NCBI GenBank assembly: GCA_020832055.1
Contig: JAFIFL010000010.1
Coordinates: 1-37,950 of the forward strand
DNA from: Gammaproteobacteria bacterium
GTDB lineage: Bacteria > Pseudomonadota > Gammaproteobacteria > Pseudomonadales > Azotimanducaceae
Direction: 5' to 3'
DNA: 37,950 nt
Shown: piece after piece, positions 26,313-34,135 of the stretch
Position numbering within the stretch: position 1 is the stretch's first letter
Layout of the letters: each line of letters opens with the position of its first letter
Position numbers and translations under genes: made by a program
Notes under the pieces: generated by a model
What the model was told of the DNA's origin: nothing
The model's database searches: none
Seen by the model: only the letters and a program-made list of their open reading frames with translations

Positions 26313-27482
26313 TCACGCCGAAGCGTCGAAGAGCTCCCGACCGATGAGCATGCGGCGGATCTCGCTGGTGCCGGCGCCGATCTCGTAGAGCTTGGCATCC
26401 CGCAGCAGCCGGCCTGCCGGATAGTCATTGATGTAGCCGTTGCCGCCGAGGGCCTGAATGGCCTGCAGCGCCACCTGAGTGGCCTGCTCGGCGGCAAAGA
26501 GGATGCAGCCGGCCGCATCGAAGCGGGTGGTCCGACCCGAATCACAGGCTCGGGCAACGGCGTAGACGTAGCTGCGGGCGGCGTTGGTCAGGGTGTACAT
26601 GTCCGCCAGCTTCGCCTGCATGAGCTGGAAGCTGCCGATGGGCTGGCCGAACTGCTGGCGCTCGTGGAGGTAAGGCGCCACCAGTTCCAGGCAGGCCTGC
26701 ATGATGCCCACGGGGCCCGCCGCCAGCACCACGCGCTCGAAATCCAGGCCGCTCATGAGCACGGCAGCACCGCGCCCCACCTCGCCCAGCACCCGGTCAG
26801 CGGGCAGGAAGCAGTCCTCGAACACCAGCTCACCGGTCTCCGAGCCGCGCATGCCGAGCTTGTCGAGCTTCTGGGCGCAGCTGAAGCCGGCATCGCCCCG
26901 CTCGACGAGAAACGCCGTCACGCCCTTGCTGCCAAGGGCGGGGTCCACGGTGGCATAGACCACCAGCACATCGGCGCCGGGGCCGTTGGTGATCCAGAAC
27001 TTGGTGCCGTTGAGGCGGTAGCCGCCGTCCGCTTCGCGGCCGCGGAGCTTCATACTCATCACATCCGAGCCGGCTCCCGGTTCGCTCATGGCCAGGGCTC
27101 CGAGATGTTCCCCGGAGATCAGCCCCGGCAGGTATTTCGATTTCTGTTCGTCGCTGCCCCAACGGCGGATCTGATTAATGCAGAGGTTGGCGTGGGCACC
27201 GTAGGACAGGCCCACGGAGGCGGAGACCCGGCTGATCTCTTCCAGCGCCACGCACTGGGCCAGATAGCCGAGGCCGGACCCGCCCCATTCCTCTTCCACG
27301 GTGATGCCGTGCAGGCCGAGTTCACCGAACCTCGGCCACAAGTCACGGGGAAACACGTCGCTTCGGTCGATCTCGGCGGCCCGAGGTGCCAGCTCCTTCT
27401 CGCACAGCGCCCGCACCGAAGCACGCAGCATGTCGAGATCCTCTCCAAGGCCGAAATCGAACTCTGGCAGCGCTTGGGCCAC
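26313..27482 (-). CDS. Isovaleryl-CoA dehydrogenase
   Basis: FAD-dependent acyl-CoA dehydrogenase of leucine breakdown. The 389-residue product is highly like isovaleryl-CoA dehydrogenases: [22 protein letters not shown] and [14 protein letters not shown]. The catalytic glutamate is in the IVD position (Glu249 in [13 protein letters not shown]) instead of near the C-terminus, where [12 protein letters not shown] has Gly. Long C-terminal GGNGYIND is present. GTG at 27482 is chosen with AGGAG upstream. The rest of the leucine (liu) pathway is not in the window. Confidence 0.9.
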   Translation of the reverse strand: MAQALPEFDFGLGEDLDMLRASVRALCEKELAPRAAEIDRSDVFPRDLWPRFGELGLHGITVEEEWGGSGLGYLAQCVALEEISRVSASVGLSYGAHANLCINQIRRWGSDEQKSKYLPGLISGEHLGALAMSEPGAGSDVMSMKLRGREADGGYRLNGTKFWITNGPGADVLVVYATVDPALGSKGVTAFLVERGDAGFSCAQKLDKLGMRGSETGELVFEDCFLPADRVLGEVGRGAAVLMSGLDFERVVLAAGPVGIMQACLELVAPYLHERQQFGQPIGSFQLMQAKLADMYTLTNAARSYVYAVARACDSGRTTRFDAAGCILFAAEQATQVALQAIQALGGNGYINDYPAGRLLRDAKLYEIGAGTSEIRRMLIGRELFDASA

Positions 27483-27569
27483 GGCCCGCTCTCCTAGCAA
27501 ATGGACGGGCAAGCACAACCGATAGCATCGACCACGTCAATGGCCGGCATCCTCGCCGGCTGGCCGGTT

Positions 27570-28442
27570 TCAGGGTTTCGTCCCCGTGGTCAGGGGCATG
27601 GATGCGTCCCGCACCCATTCCGCCATGGAACCGTCGTAGACGGCCACAGCCTCCTGGCCGAGCAGCTGACAGGCGAAGCCATCCACCGTGGCGGAGATCC
27701 CGCCCCCGCAGTAGGCAATGACGCGTTCTGCATCAAGCAACCCCTGCGCCTTCAGCTCATCACGCAGCGCAGAGGCAGCCTTGAAGTGACCGTTTTCGAG
27801 CAGCTCGTCGTAATGCAGGTTCAGGCTACCGGGGATGTGCCCCCGTCGGCCGTAATGCATCGCCCCGGTCCCGGCATAGACCTCGGGCGACAGGGCATTA
27901 ATGGTGCAGACACCGGAGGTCGACATGCTCCGAGCCACTTCGTCCTTGTCCACGAACAATTCCGGTCGCGGCGACGCCCGGTACGTCTGTGGGGGCAGCG
28001 ATGGCCGGTCCGTGGCGACGGGCTGATTCGCCGCCAGCCAGGCCTCGAGCCCACCATCGAGGACGGCAACGTCATCGTGACCGGCGTAGCGCAGCAGCCA
28101 CCAGGCCCGGGTCGCCCACATCACGTGTCCGCTGGAGTAGATCACCACCCGGTGCTCAGGGCCGATGCCAAGCGTTCCCAGGGCCTCCGCCAGTGCATCG
28201 GGGCTCGGTCGCGAGAAACCGAGCCCGGTCGAGGTATCCGAAAAACTCCGAATCTGATCCATGAACACGGCACCGGGAATGTGCCCGGCACAGTAGGCTT
28301 CCCACCCGCTTTCCACGCGGTAACCGTTCTCCGCCAGATGCAGGAACACCGTGGCGTCCACGATGCGCAGACCTGAGTCCAGGTACTGCTCCGCCAGAGC
28401 TTGAACGGAAGTCAGGAACTGCGGGTGCCGATAGGCATCCAT
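27570..28442 (-). CDS. sseA: 3-mercaptopyruvate/thiosulfate sulfurtransferase
   Basis: Tandem-rhodanese sulfurtransferase that transfers sulfane sulfur to thiol or cyanide acceptors. The 290-residue product has an N-terminal inactive rhodanese domain ending in VIYSSGHVMWATRAWWLLRYAGH. The catalytic C-terminal domain carries the persulfide Cys loop YCGGGISAT. HIPGA and HIPGSLN mark each domain. The loop sequence differs from CGSGVT of MST and CRKGVT of thiosulfate types, so the donor is uncertain. AGAGGAGA precedes the ATG. Confidence 0.85.
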   Translation of the reverse strand: MDAYRHPQFLTSVQALAEQYLDSGLRIVDATVFLHLAENGYRVESGWEAYCAGHIPGAVFMDQIRSFSDTSTGLGFSRPSPDALAEALGTLGIGPEHRVVIYSSGHVMWATRAWWLLRYAGHDDVAVLDGGLEAWLAANQPVATDRPSLPPQTYRASPRPELFVDKDEVARSMSTSGVCTINALSPEVYAGTGAMHYGRRGHIPGSLNLHYDELLENGHFKAASALRDELKAQGLLDAERVIAYCGGGISATVDGFACQLLGQEAVAVYDGSMAEWVRDASMPLTTGTKP

Positions 28443-28573
28443 GCCGAGTCTCCTCTATTGGCTTGGTTCCACGTTGCGACCACCTCATTGTCGATGGCCT
28501 GCCCGCATTTCGAAACTCGGGGCCAGATGGCAGGCTGACCCCTGCGCGTTGCCAAACGGATGGTCCGACGCAT

Positions 28574-29959
28574 TCAAGGCCTGTCCTCCCAGTCGTCTCC
28601 GAGGCGCACGCCCATCAGGGGCAGGATCCGGCGCTGGATGACCATCAGCGCAAACGCCGCACAGAGCGCGCCCAGGAACACGGCAAACGTGCTTCCAGCA
28701 TCCCGCATCAGTGCCGGTTCGATCAACAGCACCACGGCCAGCGCCAGCATGATCATGCCACCGAACAGCTTCAGAATTCGGCCGTGTCTCTCTTCGAAGC
28801 GGTCAATGCGGAAAGTAACCAGTGCCGTGACGAAGATCACCAGCTCGATGCTCAGGTACACCAGCAGGTAGGTTGCGAGCAGAACGACAAAATAGGGCCA
28901 GTCGACTTCCTGGGCGGCCACCAGACTGCTCCAGACCACCGGGAATCCGGCCGTACACGGCAGTTCGATCAGGGCCACCCCGGCCGCCATGACCACGGTC
29001 GCCATGATCAGTGCCGGCATGGACCGGCCCTCTTTGAGCAGCCCGCGCATACTTCGGAACAGGCCCGGTTTGTGACGATCATCGATGGTGAAAGACAGGC
29101 CGCGCTTGTACCAGAAGTAGTCCTTGATGTTGACCAGCGCGAACAGCAGGGCGAACCCGGCAACGAGCCAGTAGACCCAATCCAGATACAGCAGATAGCT
29201 CAGCACGCCGAACATGCCGCTGATGAAGAGGCCGTAGATCAAGGCCGTAACGCTGAGGAAGGTCAGGCCTACGACCAGCACCCGCACGCGGGAACCGGAG
29301 TGGATGACCAGGGCCAGCAGAATCGTCAACACCCACAAGGAGCAGGGGTTGAAGCCATCAATCAGGGCGATCAGCACCGTGCTGAACAAAAGCGGCGCGG
29401 CCCCCAGATCGACTGCGCCGGTCAACGGCAGGTCTATCGTTGGGGAACGACGCTCATCGCCACTCGCCTGCAGGGGAATGTGCCCACGAGCTGAGTCGGG
29501 GCAGTCGCCACTGCTCAGGCAATGCTCGACCCAGGCGGCAATCTCTCGGCGGATCGACGGACCGTCACCGATCCAGGCCCGGCCGCCCACGAAGATCGTC
29601 GGCACCGATCCGGCCGTGATGCCGTGCGCCTCCGCCATGCGGCGAAAAGGATCACGATGGTGAACGGTACGCAGGACTTCGAAAACCTGAAGTTCGATCT
29701 GTTCGTGGTCGGCAGCGAGTTGCTGCAAAAACGGTTTCTGAGCCTCGCAGTGCGGGCAGTCTACGCTGGCGAAGACATAGACGTTCACCGGCTGCTGTGA
29801 CGCTATCGACGTCGTCAGCAACAGCAAGGACAGCAACAGCAGCGCTCTGATAGTCGGGAACCCGGCTGAAGGAGCCGGTTGCAGGCAGACCCTGGTCAGG
29901 ACCGACTCGGCGGGGACGCGGTGCGCAAGCTCACTGGCGGCTGATCGGCACCTGTACAT
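28574..29959 (-). CDS. Thioredoxin-fold/CcdA-DsbD-like membrane fusion protein
   Basis: A 461-residue protein with an unusual order. A signal-like hydrophobic segment lies at about 37-53. A periplasmic thioredoxin or glutaredoxin-fold domain (about 57-150) follows, with active site CPHC at 68-71 and the cis-proline loop GSVPT near 118. Then come about six to eight membrane helices resembling CcdA/DsbD-beta, with a conserved cysteine in each half: Cys206 in GFNPCSLW and Cys335 in ELPCTAGFP. This fits electron transfer from cytoplasmic thioredoxin across the membrane to the attached redox domain. In DsbD the thioredoxin domain is at the C-terminus instead. GAGG lies before the ATG, though the N-terminus is long. 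Function is inferred. Confidence 0.75.
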   Translation of the reverse strand: MYRCRSAASELAHRVPAESVLTRVCLQPAPSAGFPTIRALLLLSLLLLTTSIASQQPVNVYVFASVDCPHCEAQKPFLQQLAADHEQIELQVFEVLRTVHHRDPFRRMAEAHGITAGSVPTIFVGGRAWIGDGPSIRREIAAWVEHCLSSGDCPDSARGHIPLQASGDERRSPTIDLPLTGAVDLGAAPLLFSTVLIALIDGFNPCSLWVLTILLALVIHSGSRVRVLVVGLTFLSVTALIYGLFISGMFGVLSYLLYLDWVYWLVAGFALLFALVNIKDYFWYKRGLSFTIDDRHKPGLFRSMRGLLKEGRSMPALIMATVVMAAGVALIELPCTAGFPVVWSSLVAAQEVDWPYFVVLLATYLLVYLSIELVIFVTALVTFRIDRFEERHGRILKLFGGMIMLALAVVLLIEPALMRDAGSTFAVFLGALCAAFALMVIQRRILPLMGVRLGDDWEDRP

Positions 29960-29990
29960 TCACGTCAACCCTCAGCAGTGACCGGGCGGT

Positions 29991-30557
29991 TCATTCGCCG
30001 AGGCTGGCCAAGGGCGCACCGAGACGACCGCCATAGTGGGCGCTGACATAGCAATCGTTCCCGGCGTCGAACCAGCGCGCCGTGATCAGCACCGGCCCGG
30101 TTCGGGCCAGGGTTTCCCGCGACACCGGTTTGGTCACTTGCCAACTCGAATCGAAGGCGCCGAATCGACTGAGGAAGGGTGCGGCAAAGCCATCACGAAG
30201 GCGGAGGCAATCCTCCTGGCTTCGGGCGCGGGAGGTTTCATGAAGGGTGACTTCAACACTTTCGATCCGGTCACCACCGGTCATGGCCATTACGGCAACA
30301 AAGTGCTCGCCAACCCAGCCGTCGTAACGGATCTCGGCGAAACCACCGCAGCCGATTCCGGAAAAGGCGGACTCCGCCGCCACCTTGAACGCCAACCGCT
30401 CAGCTTCCAGGAAGTCACGACCGAGCAAGAGCGGCCCGACGCCGTCGTCCCTCAACGCCATCGGAGCCACCGAAACCTCCGGCACCTGCTTGTGCAGGAA
30501 CCCTGCTGACAAGGCACAAGCCAGCAGCAGTGCGACGCTGAGACTGATCCGACCCAT
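29991..30557 (-). CDS. Hypothetical secreted protein
   Basis: I do not recognise this family. The 188-residue product has an N-terminal signal sequence (about 1-21). Its body contains DDGVGPLLLGRDFLEAERLA, a pattern seen in several small secreted proteins of unknown function, and at least three cysteines (CGGF, EDCLRL, NDCYVS). The start ATG overlaps the sodC stop (TGATG), and the redox fusion gene starts 31 bases after its stop. The three are probably one transcript and all act outside the cytoplasm. Confidence 0.7.
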   Translation of the reverse strand: MGRISLSVALLLACALSAGFLHKQVPEVSVAPMALRDDGVGPLLLGRDFLEAERLAFKVAAESAFSGIGCGGFAEIRYDGWVGEHFVAVMAMTGGDRIESVEVTLHETSRARSQEDCLRLRDGFAAPFLSRFGAFDSSWQVTKPVSRETLARTGPVLITARWFDAGNDCYVSAHYGGRLGAPLASLGE

Positions 30558-31105
30558 CACTCTACGGGGCGGATCACACCACAGGCGATGCGCGGGCCTG
30601 CGCCGCCGATGGGCTGACTGAAGTGATCATCCCGATGCTGGTGAATGACGAAGGTGGCACCATCGTAGTCGAGCATCGCCGGCCGCCCATCCGCACCGTG
30701 CAGCGAGGCTAGGTGGGTGAACAATTCAACCTGCACCGTGCCGTCGTCGCGAACGATCAGGTTCGGCAGATCGCCGTTGTCCGGGCCGTCCGGATTCATC
30801 AGACCATGTTTGCGTCCTTCCGGGTTCAGGTGCCCTCCGGACGCCACGAAACCCTCCGCAGGGTCCTCGCAGGTGCCAATGCTGTGAATGTGGATGGCGC
30901 GGCGTCCGGGCGGCAGACCGTAAAGATCCAGGTCGATGAGAACACCGTGCGGACCTTCGATGAGCAGGGCTTCGCCCACCTCGATTCCGTCCCGATCAAT
31001 GAAGCTGGCCGATGCCCGTGGGTGATCGCCGACATTGGCATAGGCGGCGATCGAGATCAGGCAAGCAGCAGCAACCAGGCAGGTTTTGACATTGTTTTTC
31101 TTCAT
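30557..31105 (-). CDS. sodC: Superoxide dismutase [Cu-Zn]
   Basis: Periplasmic enzyme disproportionating superoxide. The 182-residue product has a signal peptide ending near AAYA. Copper and zinc ligands sit in AIHIHSIGTCE, GGHLNP, KHGLMNPDGPDNGDLPNL and FVIHQHRDDH. The disulfide cysteines are in GTCEDP and RIACGVI. Metal ligands look complete. The final active-site arginine is present in GPRIACG. I use the ATG at 31105. Downstream the secreted protein and the redox fusion follow closely. Confidence 0.93.
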   Translation of the reverse strand: MKKNNVKTCLVAAACLISIAAYANVGDHPRASASFIDRDGIEVGEALLIEGPHGVLIDLDLYGLPPGRRAIHIHSIGTCEDPAEGFVASGGHLNPEGRKHGLMNPDGPDNGDLPNLIVRDDGTVQVELFTHLASLHGADGRPAMLDYDGATFVIHQHRDDHFSQPIGGAGPRIACGVIRPVE

Positions 31106-31199
31106 TATCAGTGGCACCTGAAGAACCGTCCGACTTTCTCCGTCTTGATGGACTGTGTCCTGCGGGTTGCCGCGAGTCAACGGCTACAGCGGGCAGGAC

Positions 31200-31658
31200 T
31201 CACATGTCGCCTATGCGGTGCATTTGCTGGGCGATCTGCCTGGTGTGCCCCTCCTCGAGGCCCAACATCCGCGCCAGGAGCTCTTTCGCCTCGGGCGTGT
31301 CGGCCCGGTCGACGAGAAAACGCAGCACCATCATGATCTCGTTATGGGCGTCGAAAACCGCTTTCGCCACGGCCTCGAAGGCGTGCTCACGATCGGCGGC
31401 GTCGATGACGGTCTCCGGCCGTGGCGGCGGATGCTGGAGCCAATCATAGACCCATGTTTTAAGCGCGCTGCGGTCAGCCGCTTCCTCGATGCCATCAAGC
31501 TGATCCGACATCTGTGCTTCATGCTTGGCCACGTACTCCATGAGCCAGCGCACTGGCCCATCAGCGCCCTGATCTGCGCCGCGAGCCATGCGATCCGCAA
31601 GGCCTGCGTGAATGGCGCTGGACCAGTTCAGTAGTTCTCCAAGTGTCTCGATTTTCAC
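31200..31658 (-). CDS. Ferritin-like helical protein
   Basis: A 152-residue mostly helical protein without a signal peptide. Glu and His recur in helix-register pairs: YVAKHEAQMSDQL, DAHNEIMMVLRFL and GLEEGHTRQIA. This is the pattern of ferritin-like or rubrerythrin-like diiron or haem-free bundles, and similar proteins occur next to CBS and stress genes. Metal binding is inferred. The GTG start at 31658 overlaps the stop of the truncated CBS gene (GTGA) and has AGGGAG ahead of it, so this gene appears intact. Confidence 0.6.
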   Translation of the reverse strand: MKIETLGELLNWSSAIHAGLADRMARGADQGADGPVRWLMEYVAKHEAQMSDQLDGIEEAADRSALKTWVYDWLQHPPPRPETVIDAADREHAFEAVAKAVFDAHNEIMMVLRFLVDRADTPEAKELLARMLGLEEGHTRQIAQQMHRIGDM

Positions 31659-31807
31659 GCTAGAGCTCCCTGTGTCGATATCCGCTGCTCTCGCGTGATG
31701 ACGAGGTCACCAACGTGATGCTGACGCATCAGCTTGGCGGCCTCCAGAGCCGATTCTTCGCCGTCAATGTAGGCCACGGCGCGTTTGCAGGCTGTTCCGG
31801 TTTTCAT
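31655..31807 (-). pseudogene. Truncated CBS-domain protein
   Basis: Fifty codons reading MKTGTACKRAVAYIDGEESALEAAKLMRQHHVGDLVITREQ, the first half of a CBS motif (the EAAKLMRQHHVGDLVI pattern is typical). The rest of that CBS motif and the second CBS motif are missing. After REQ the sequence changes to ISTQGALA and stops. Normal CBS-pair proteins are about 130-150 residues. An FNR-like box lies upstream at 31917-31930. Probably a deletion product, possibly still translated and coupled to the next gene. Confidence 0.6.
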
Positions 31808-31916
31808 GGCGGGTCTCCCTGGCGGGCCGGATAGGGTCGGGGCGCTTCGAACGAACTCCGTGTATATACTCAAGCCACCACGATGCACAGTCTGCGCTGG
31901 TCCGATTCGGGTTGCG

Positions 31917-31930
31917 CTGACCCGGATCAA
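31917..31930 (-). promoter_or_regulatory. FNR/Anr-type box upstream of the CBS gene
   Basis: Minus strand TTGATCCGGGTCAG matches TTGAT-N4-ATCAA at 8 of 10 positions. It is 110 bases before the CBS start. A TATA-rich -10 candidate (TATATA, 31863-31868) would place the box near -70. Confidence 0.45.
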
Positions 31931-31941
31931 GTCCTGCGCAT

Positions 31942-32106
31942 TTATAGGGAGGCATCACCCTCATGGCCGGCGAGAGCGTGCTGGCTCCAATCGCCAGCGA
32001 TGCTGCCGGGTGTGTCGGGCATGACGACTGCATCCTGCGCATGAAACTTCCGTGCCAGTTGGGTCAGTCGGAGGACGTCATCGGGGGTCACGGCAAGCGT
32101 GGTCAT
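31942..32106 (-). pseudogene. Truncated DUF3775-like protein
   Basis: Fifty-four codons, MTTLAVTPDDVLRLTQLARKFHAQDAV then PDTPGSIAGDW. The opening resembles DUF3775 proteins (a VxPEKVxxxIxxAREFxxK pattern followed by an acidic PDSG stretch). The usual acidic and helical C-terminal part is missing. An FNR-like box with a matching -10 lies upstream. Function unknown. Confidence 0.35.
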
Positions 32107-32192
32107 GGTTGATGGCTCGACCTGAAGGGTTGGGCCAGGCACGAGGCGTGGCAAGCGTGCGCCATTTCAACATTGGAACGACCTCGAGGACG

Positions 32193-32206
32193 TTGAGCCG
32201 GATCAA
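32193..32206 (-). promoter_or_regulatory. FNR/Anr-type box upstream of the DUF3775-like gene
   Basis: TTGATCCGGCTCAA (minus strand) matches TTGAT-N4-ATCAA at 9 of 10. A TGAAAT -10 hexamer at 32164-32169 puts the box centre near -42, the class II activator position. Confidence 0.5.
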
Positions 32207-32255
32207 CCCCTGGGGAAATCGCGCACTATGACTTCGCATGTGTCGAACCGGGAAC

Positions 32256-32375
32256 TCAGATCAGCGAAAGACGGCTGGCAGAGCCGAGAGCAGCCTCGCG
32301 CCAGGTTTCAGCATTGCTTTCGCGAACCGGCCCCACACCGGTAACCTCGGGAATCGAGGCAGACCGAATGACGTG
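32256..32375 (-). pseudogene. C-terminal remnant of a second indolepyruvate oxidoreductase
   Basis: In one minus frame the DNA encodes ASIPEVTGVGPVRESNAETWR before a TGA at 32256. This matches the end of the intact gene at 35036 (ASIQQVSGFGPVREANAEAWR) at 15 of about 22 residues, and the DNA is recognisably similar too. An upstream in-frame stop shows that nothing longer survives. It is a diverged paralogue's tail in the same orientation, within the 315-base gap 32107-32421. Confidence 0.72.
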
Positions 32376-32421
32376 TCATCTGGTGCGAGCGAATGTACGA
32401 CCTGGACGGGAGCACCCCATC

Positions 32422-32661
32422 ATGATCTTCCTGCCGCCCTTCCTGTCGAAGGCAGCCCGCAAGCGGACGGACCGATGCGTTCGCTGCGAACAGCTGACCA
32501 ACCCCGCGCTCGAGCGTTGCGAGCACTGCGGCCACACCTTCACCGACGCCGACCGGGCGCAGATGGAAGCCTGCCGCGAAGAGCGCAGCAAGGTGTCGCT
32601 GTCGGCCATCGCGTTCCCGTTCGTCTTCGTGCTCATTGTCCTTCTCTTGCTGCTGGCCTAA
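32422..32661 (+). CDS. Small zinc-ribbon protein with C-terminal membrane helix
   Basis: Seventy-nine residues, family not recognised. A CxxC-x10-CxxC zinc-ribbon (CVRCEQLTNPALERCEHCGH, about 18-37) is followed by a charged linker and one C-terminal hydrophobic helix (about 58-79, ending VFVLIVLLLLLA). It is therefore probably a tail-anchored inner-membrane protein with a cytoplasmic metal site. GGGAG precedes the ATG at 32422; the longer track start has no support. It is the only plus-strand gene in this minus-strand region. Confidence 0.6.
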   Translation: MIFLPPFLSKAARKRTDRCVRCEQLTNPALERCEHCGHTFTDADRAQMEACREERSKVSLSAIAFPFVFVLIVLLLLLA

Positions 32662-32686
32662 GTGGACAACTGCAGCCCGGCGAGGC

Positions 32687-32800
32687 TCAACTGAGTTCAG
32701 GCTCCTGCATCCACGTTCGTAGATCTCGGTGGCCGCTGAGGACGCGCCAGACGTCAATCTGCTCGGGACGCTCGAGATAGAAAACAAGGTGCGGGCGGAA
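32687..32800 (-). pseudogene. ParE/RelE-like toxin C-terminal remnant
   Basis: About 37 codons ending at 32687 read FRPHLVFYLERPEQIDVWRVLSGHRDLRTWMQEPE. This resembles the last two strands of ParE toxins (HLVFY...I.VxRVLHGxRDL). The upstream part of the frame does not look like ParE, and no antitoxin is adjacent. The interval 32662-32945 otherwise holds nothing I can support. Confidence 0.45.
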
Positions 32801-32945
32801 TGCCAGCGAGCTTGGCAAAATTTGGCAAAACCAGTGAGCAGTACGCCCAGGCAGGAGGTGATCAGTTGCCTCGAGTTCACAATCATGTTCCACAGTTGGG
32901 CCCTTGCCTGAACCCATCGCCTGTTCCCAACCCGGAACGCCGACG

Positions 32946-33467
32946 TCAAGTCGGCGGCGGATCCCGCGGCTGTGTCGCGTCCCGCGCACGAAATGTCCAC
33001 GCCATCAGGATCAACGGCAACAGTACCACCGCAGTGAAATAGAGGCTGTACTCAAAGTTGAGCCAGTCCATGAACAGGGCGTAGTCCCGGGAATGCAGAT
33101 GCCACATGGCGACGATCTGCGGCACCCAGTACCAGTTGAAATCGATGGGCAGACCCACCGGCATCAGCAGCATGATGCCGATGACCACGAACAGGACTCG
33201 ACGTTCGAGCAGTGAGGCTCGGGCGAGGCCCGCCCACCGCCATATCAGCCAGAACAGTGGCAGGACGAGGGCCAGGCCCGTGCCGTAGGCCAGCAGGTTG
33301 ATCTGATCAAGCTGGTGGCCGCCACAGCGCTGCGATTCCGGCGTATCGGTCCAGCCGAGCAGACCAAAGCCTGTAGTGCGTTTGACTCGCTTCCGAGCCT
33401 GCTCCAACACCCAGTGCTCCGGCGCACCCACCGCGTAGCCCACATCACGGCGCAGAAACCTCTGCAA
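32946..33467 (-). CDS. Hypothetical inner-membrane protein
   Basis: Family not recognised. The product of about 173 residues has a soluble N-terminal part with CGGHQ and three strongly hydrophobic helices (LLAYGTGLALVLPLFWLIW, VLFVVIGIMLLMPVGLP, SLYFTAVVLLPLILMAWTF). A conserved-looking amphipathic stretch DFNWYWVPQIVAMWHLHSRDYALFMDW separates the last two. The start is uncertain: TTG at 33467 has GGGAG upstream, but no ATG is available, and the same frame continues back across a stop at 33510. It may be cotranscribed with the frameshifted gene before it. Confidence 0.55.
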   Translation of the reverse strand: MQRFLRRDVGYAVGAPEHWVLEQARKRVKRTTGFGLLGWTDTPESQRCGGHQLDQINLLAYGTGLALVLPLFWLIWRWAGLARASLLERRVLFVVIGIMLLMPVGLPIDFNWYWVPQIVAMWHLHSRDYALFMDWLNFEYSLYFTAVVLLPLILMAWTFRARDATQPRDPPPT

Positions 33468-33509
33468 GCCGGAGAGTTGCTCCCAGCAGTTCAGTCGCGT
33501 CGCTTCACG

Positions 33510-34063
33510 CTACGGCAAAGGCTCGTCGAAGTGCTCCGAGAAAGACCGCAGATTCCAGCTATCCGTGAACACCGCAGGATGACGCTCAACCGTTACTCGA
33601 GCATCAGGGAAGGCCTTTGGAAGAGCTTCATCACGCAACCCTCGAAACAGAGCCCACTCGTCGAGACCAAATCGCGGTTCACCGTGACGATGCCTGAATA
33701 CAAAACCAGACTCGAAACCTGTGCAGGCTCTCTATTCCACAGAACCCTGAGTCCGTAGTCATCTCGATACGCCTTACGTGATTCATAGGTCAAACCCCTT
33801 TGCAATGTCTGAGCAGTTCCCGGCGCATCCAGAAAATCCTCCCCGCGCGGCGGAAGCCCTGCCGTTACCGCCACAGATTCTGCCGCGAGGAACGCGTGCC
33901 TCCGACTCATTTCATTGGGCAGCTCCACAGCGAGTCGGGCATTCGGTACCGTATAGCCACCGACACCAATGGGAAGCAATGAAAAAAACAAATAGCCCGA
34001 CGCAACCAACCCTCCGAGGATGAGCGCCAGATTTCGTATTCCAAGTATCAGCCTGGAGGACAA
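33510..34063 (-). pseudogene. Frameshifted membrane-anchored hypothetical gene
   Basis: The track ORF (33593-34063) begins with a TTG codon and a membrane helix (ALILGGLVASGYLFFSLLPIG). It continues plausibly to YRDDYGLRVLWNREPAQ, then turns atypical and stops. A second frame carries on with HRHGEPRFGLDEWALFRGLRDEALPKAFPDARVTVERHPAVF to a TAG at 33510, and is more protein-like than the first frame there. A single indel near 33700-33740 would join them. Family unknown. Either a recent pseudogene or a sequencing error. Confidence 0.5.
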
Positions 34064-34135
34064 GCGCCTTGCTCCCGCACCCAGTCCTCAATCTTCCGAT
34101 CAACGTGTCGGAAAAAGCAGCAGCGCCTTGCCGCT

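Noticed and set aside
27543-27560. GCCGGC/GCCGGC hairpin between sseA and the acyl-CoA dehydrogenase gene as a terminator
   Set aside because: Only a six-base stem and no T run on the minus strand.
28463-29494. 343-codon plus-strand ORF opposite the redox fusion gene
   Set aside because: Gln/His-rich antisense translation of a membrane protein; the minus frame has coherent domains.
33295-33315. TTGATC-T-GATCAA palindrome resembling an FNR box
   Set aside because: The half-site spacing is 3 instead of 4, and it lies inside a coding region (LDQIN), so it is probably chance.
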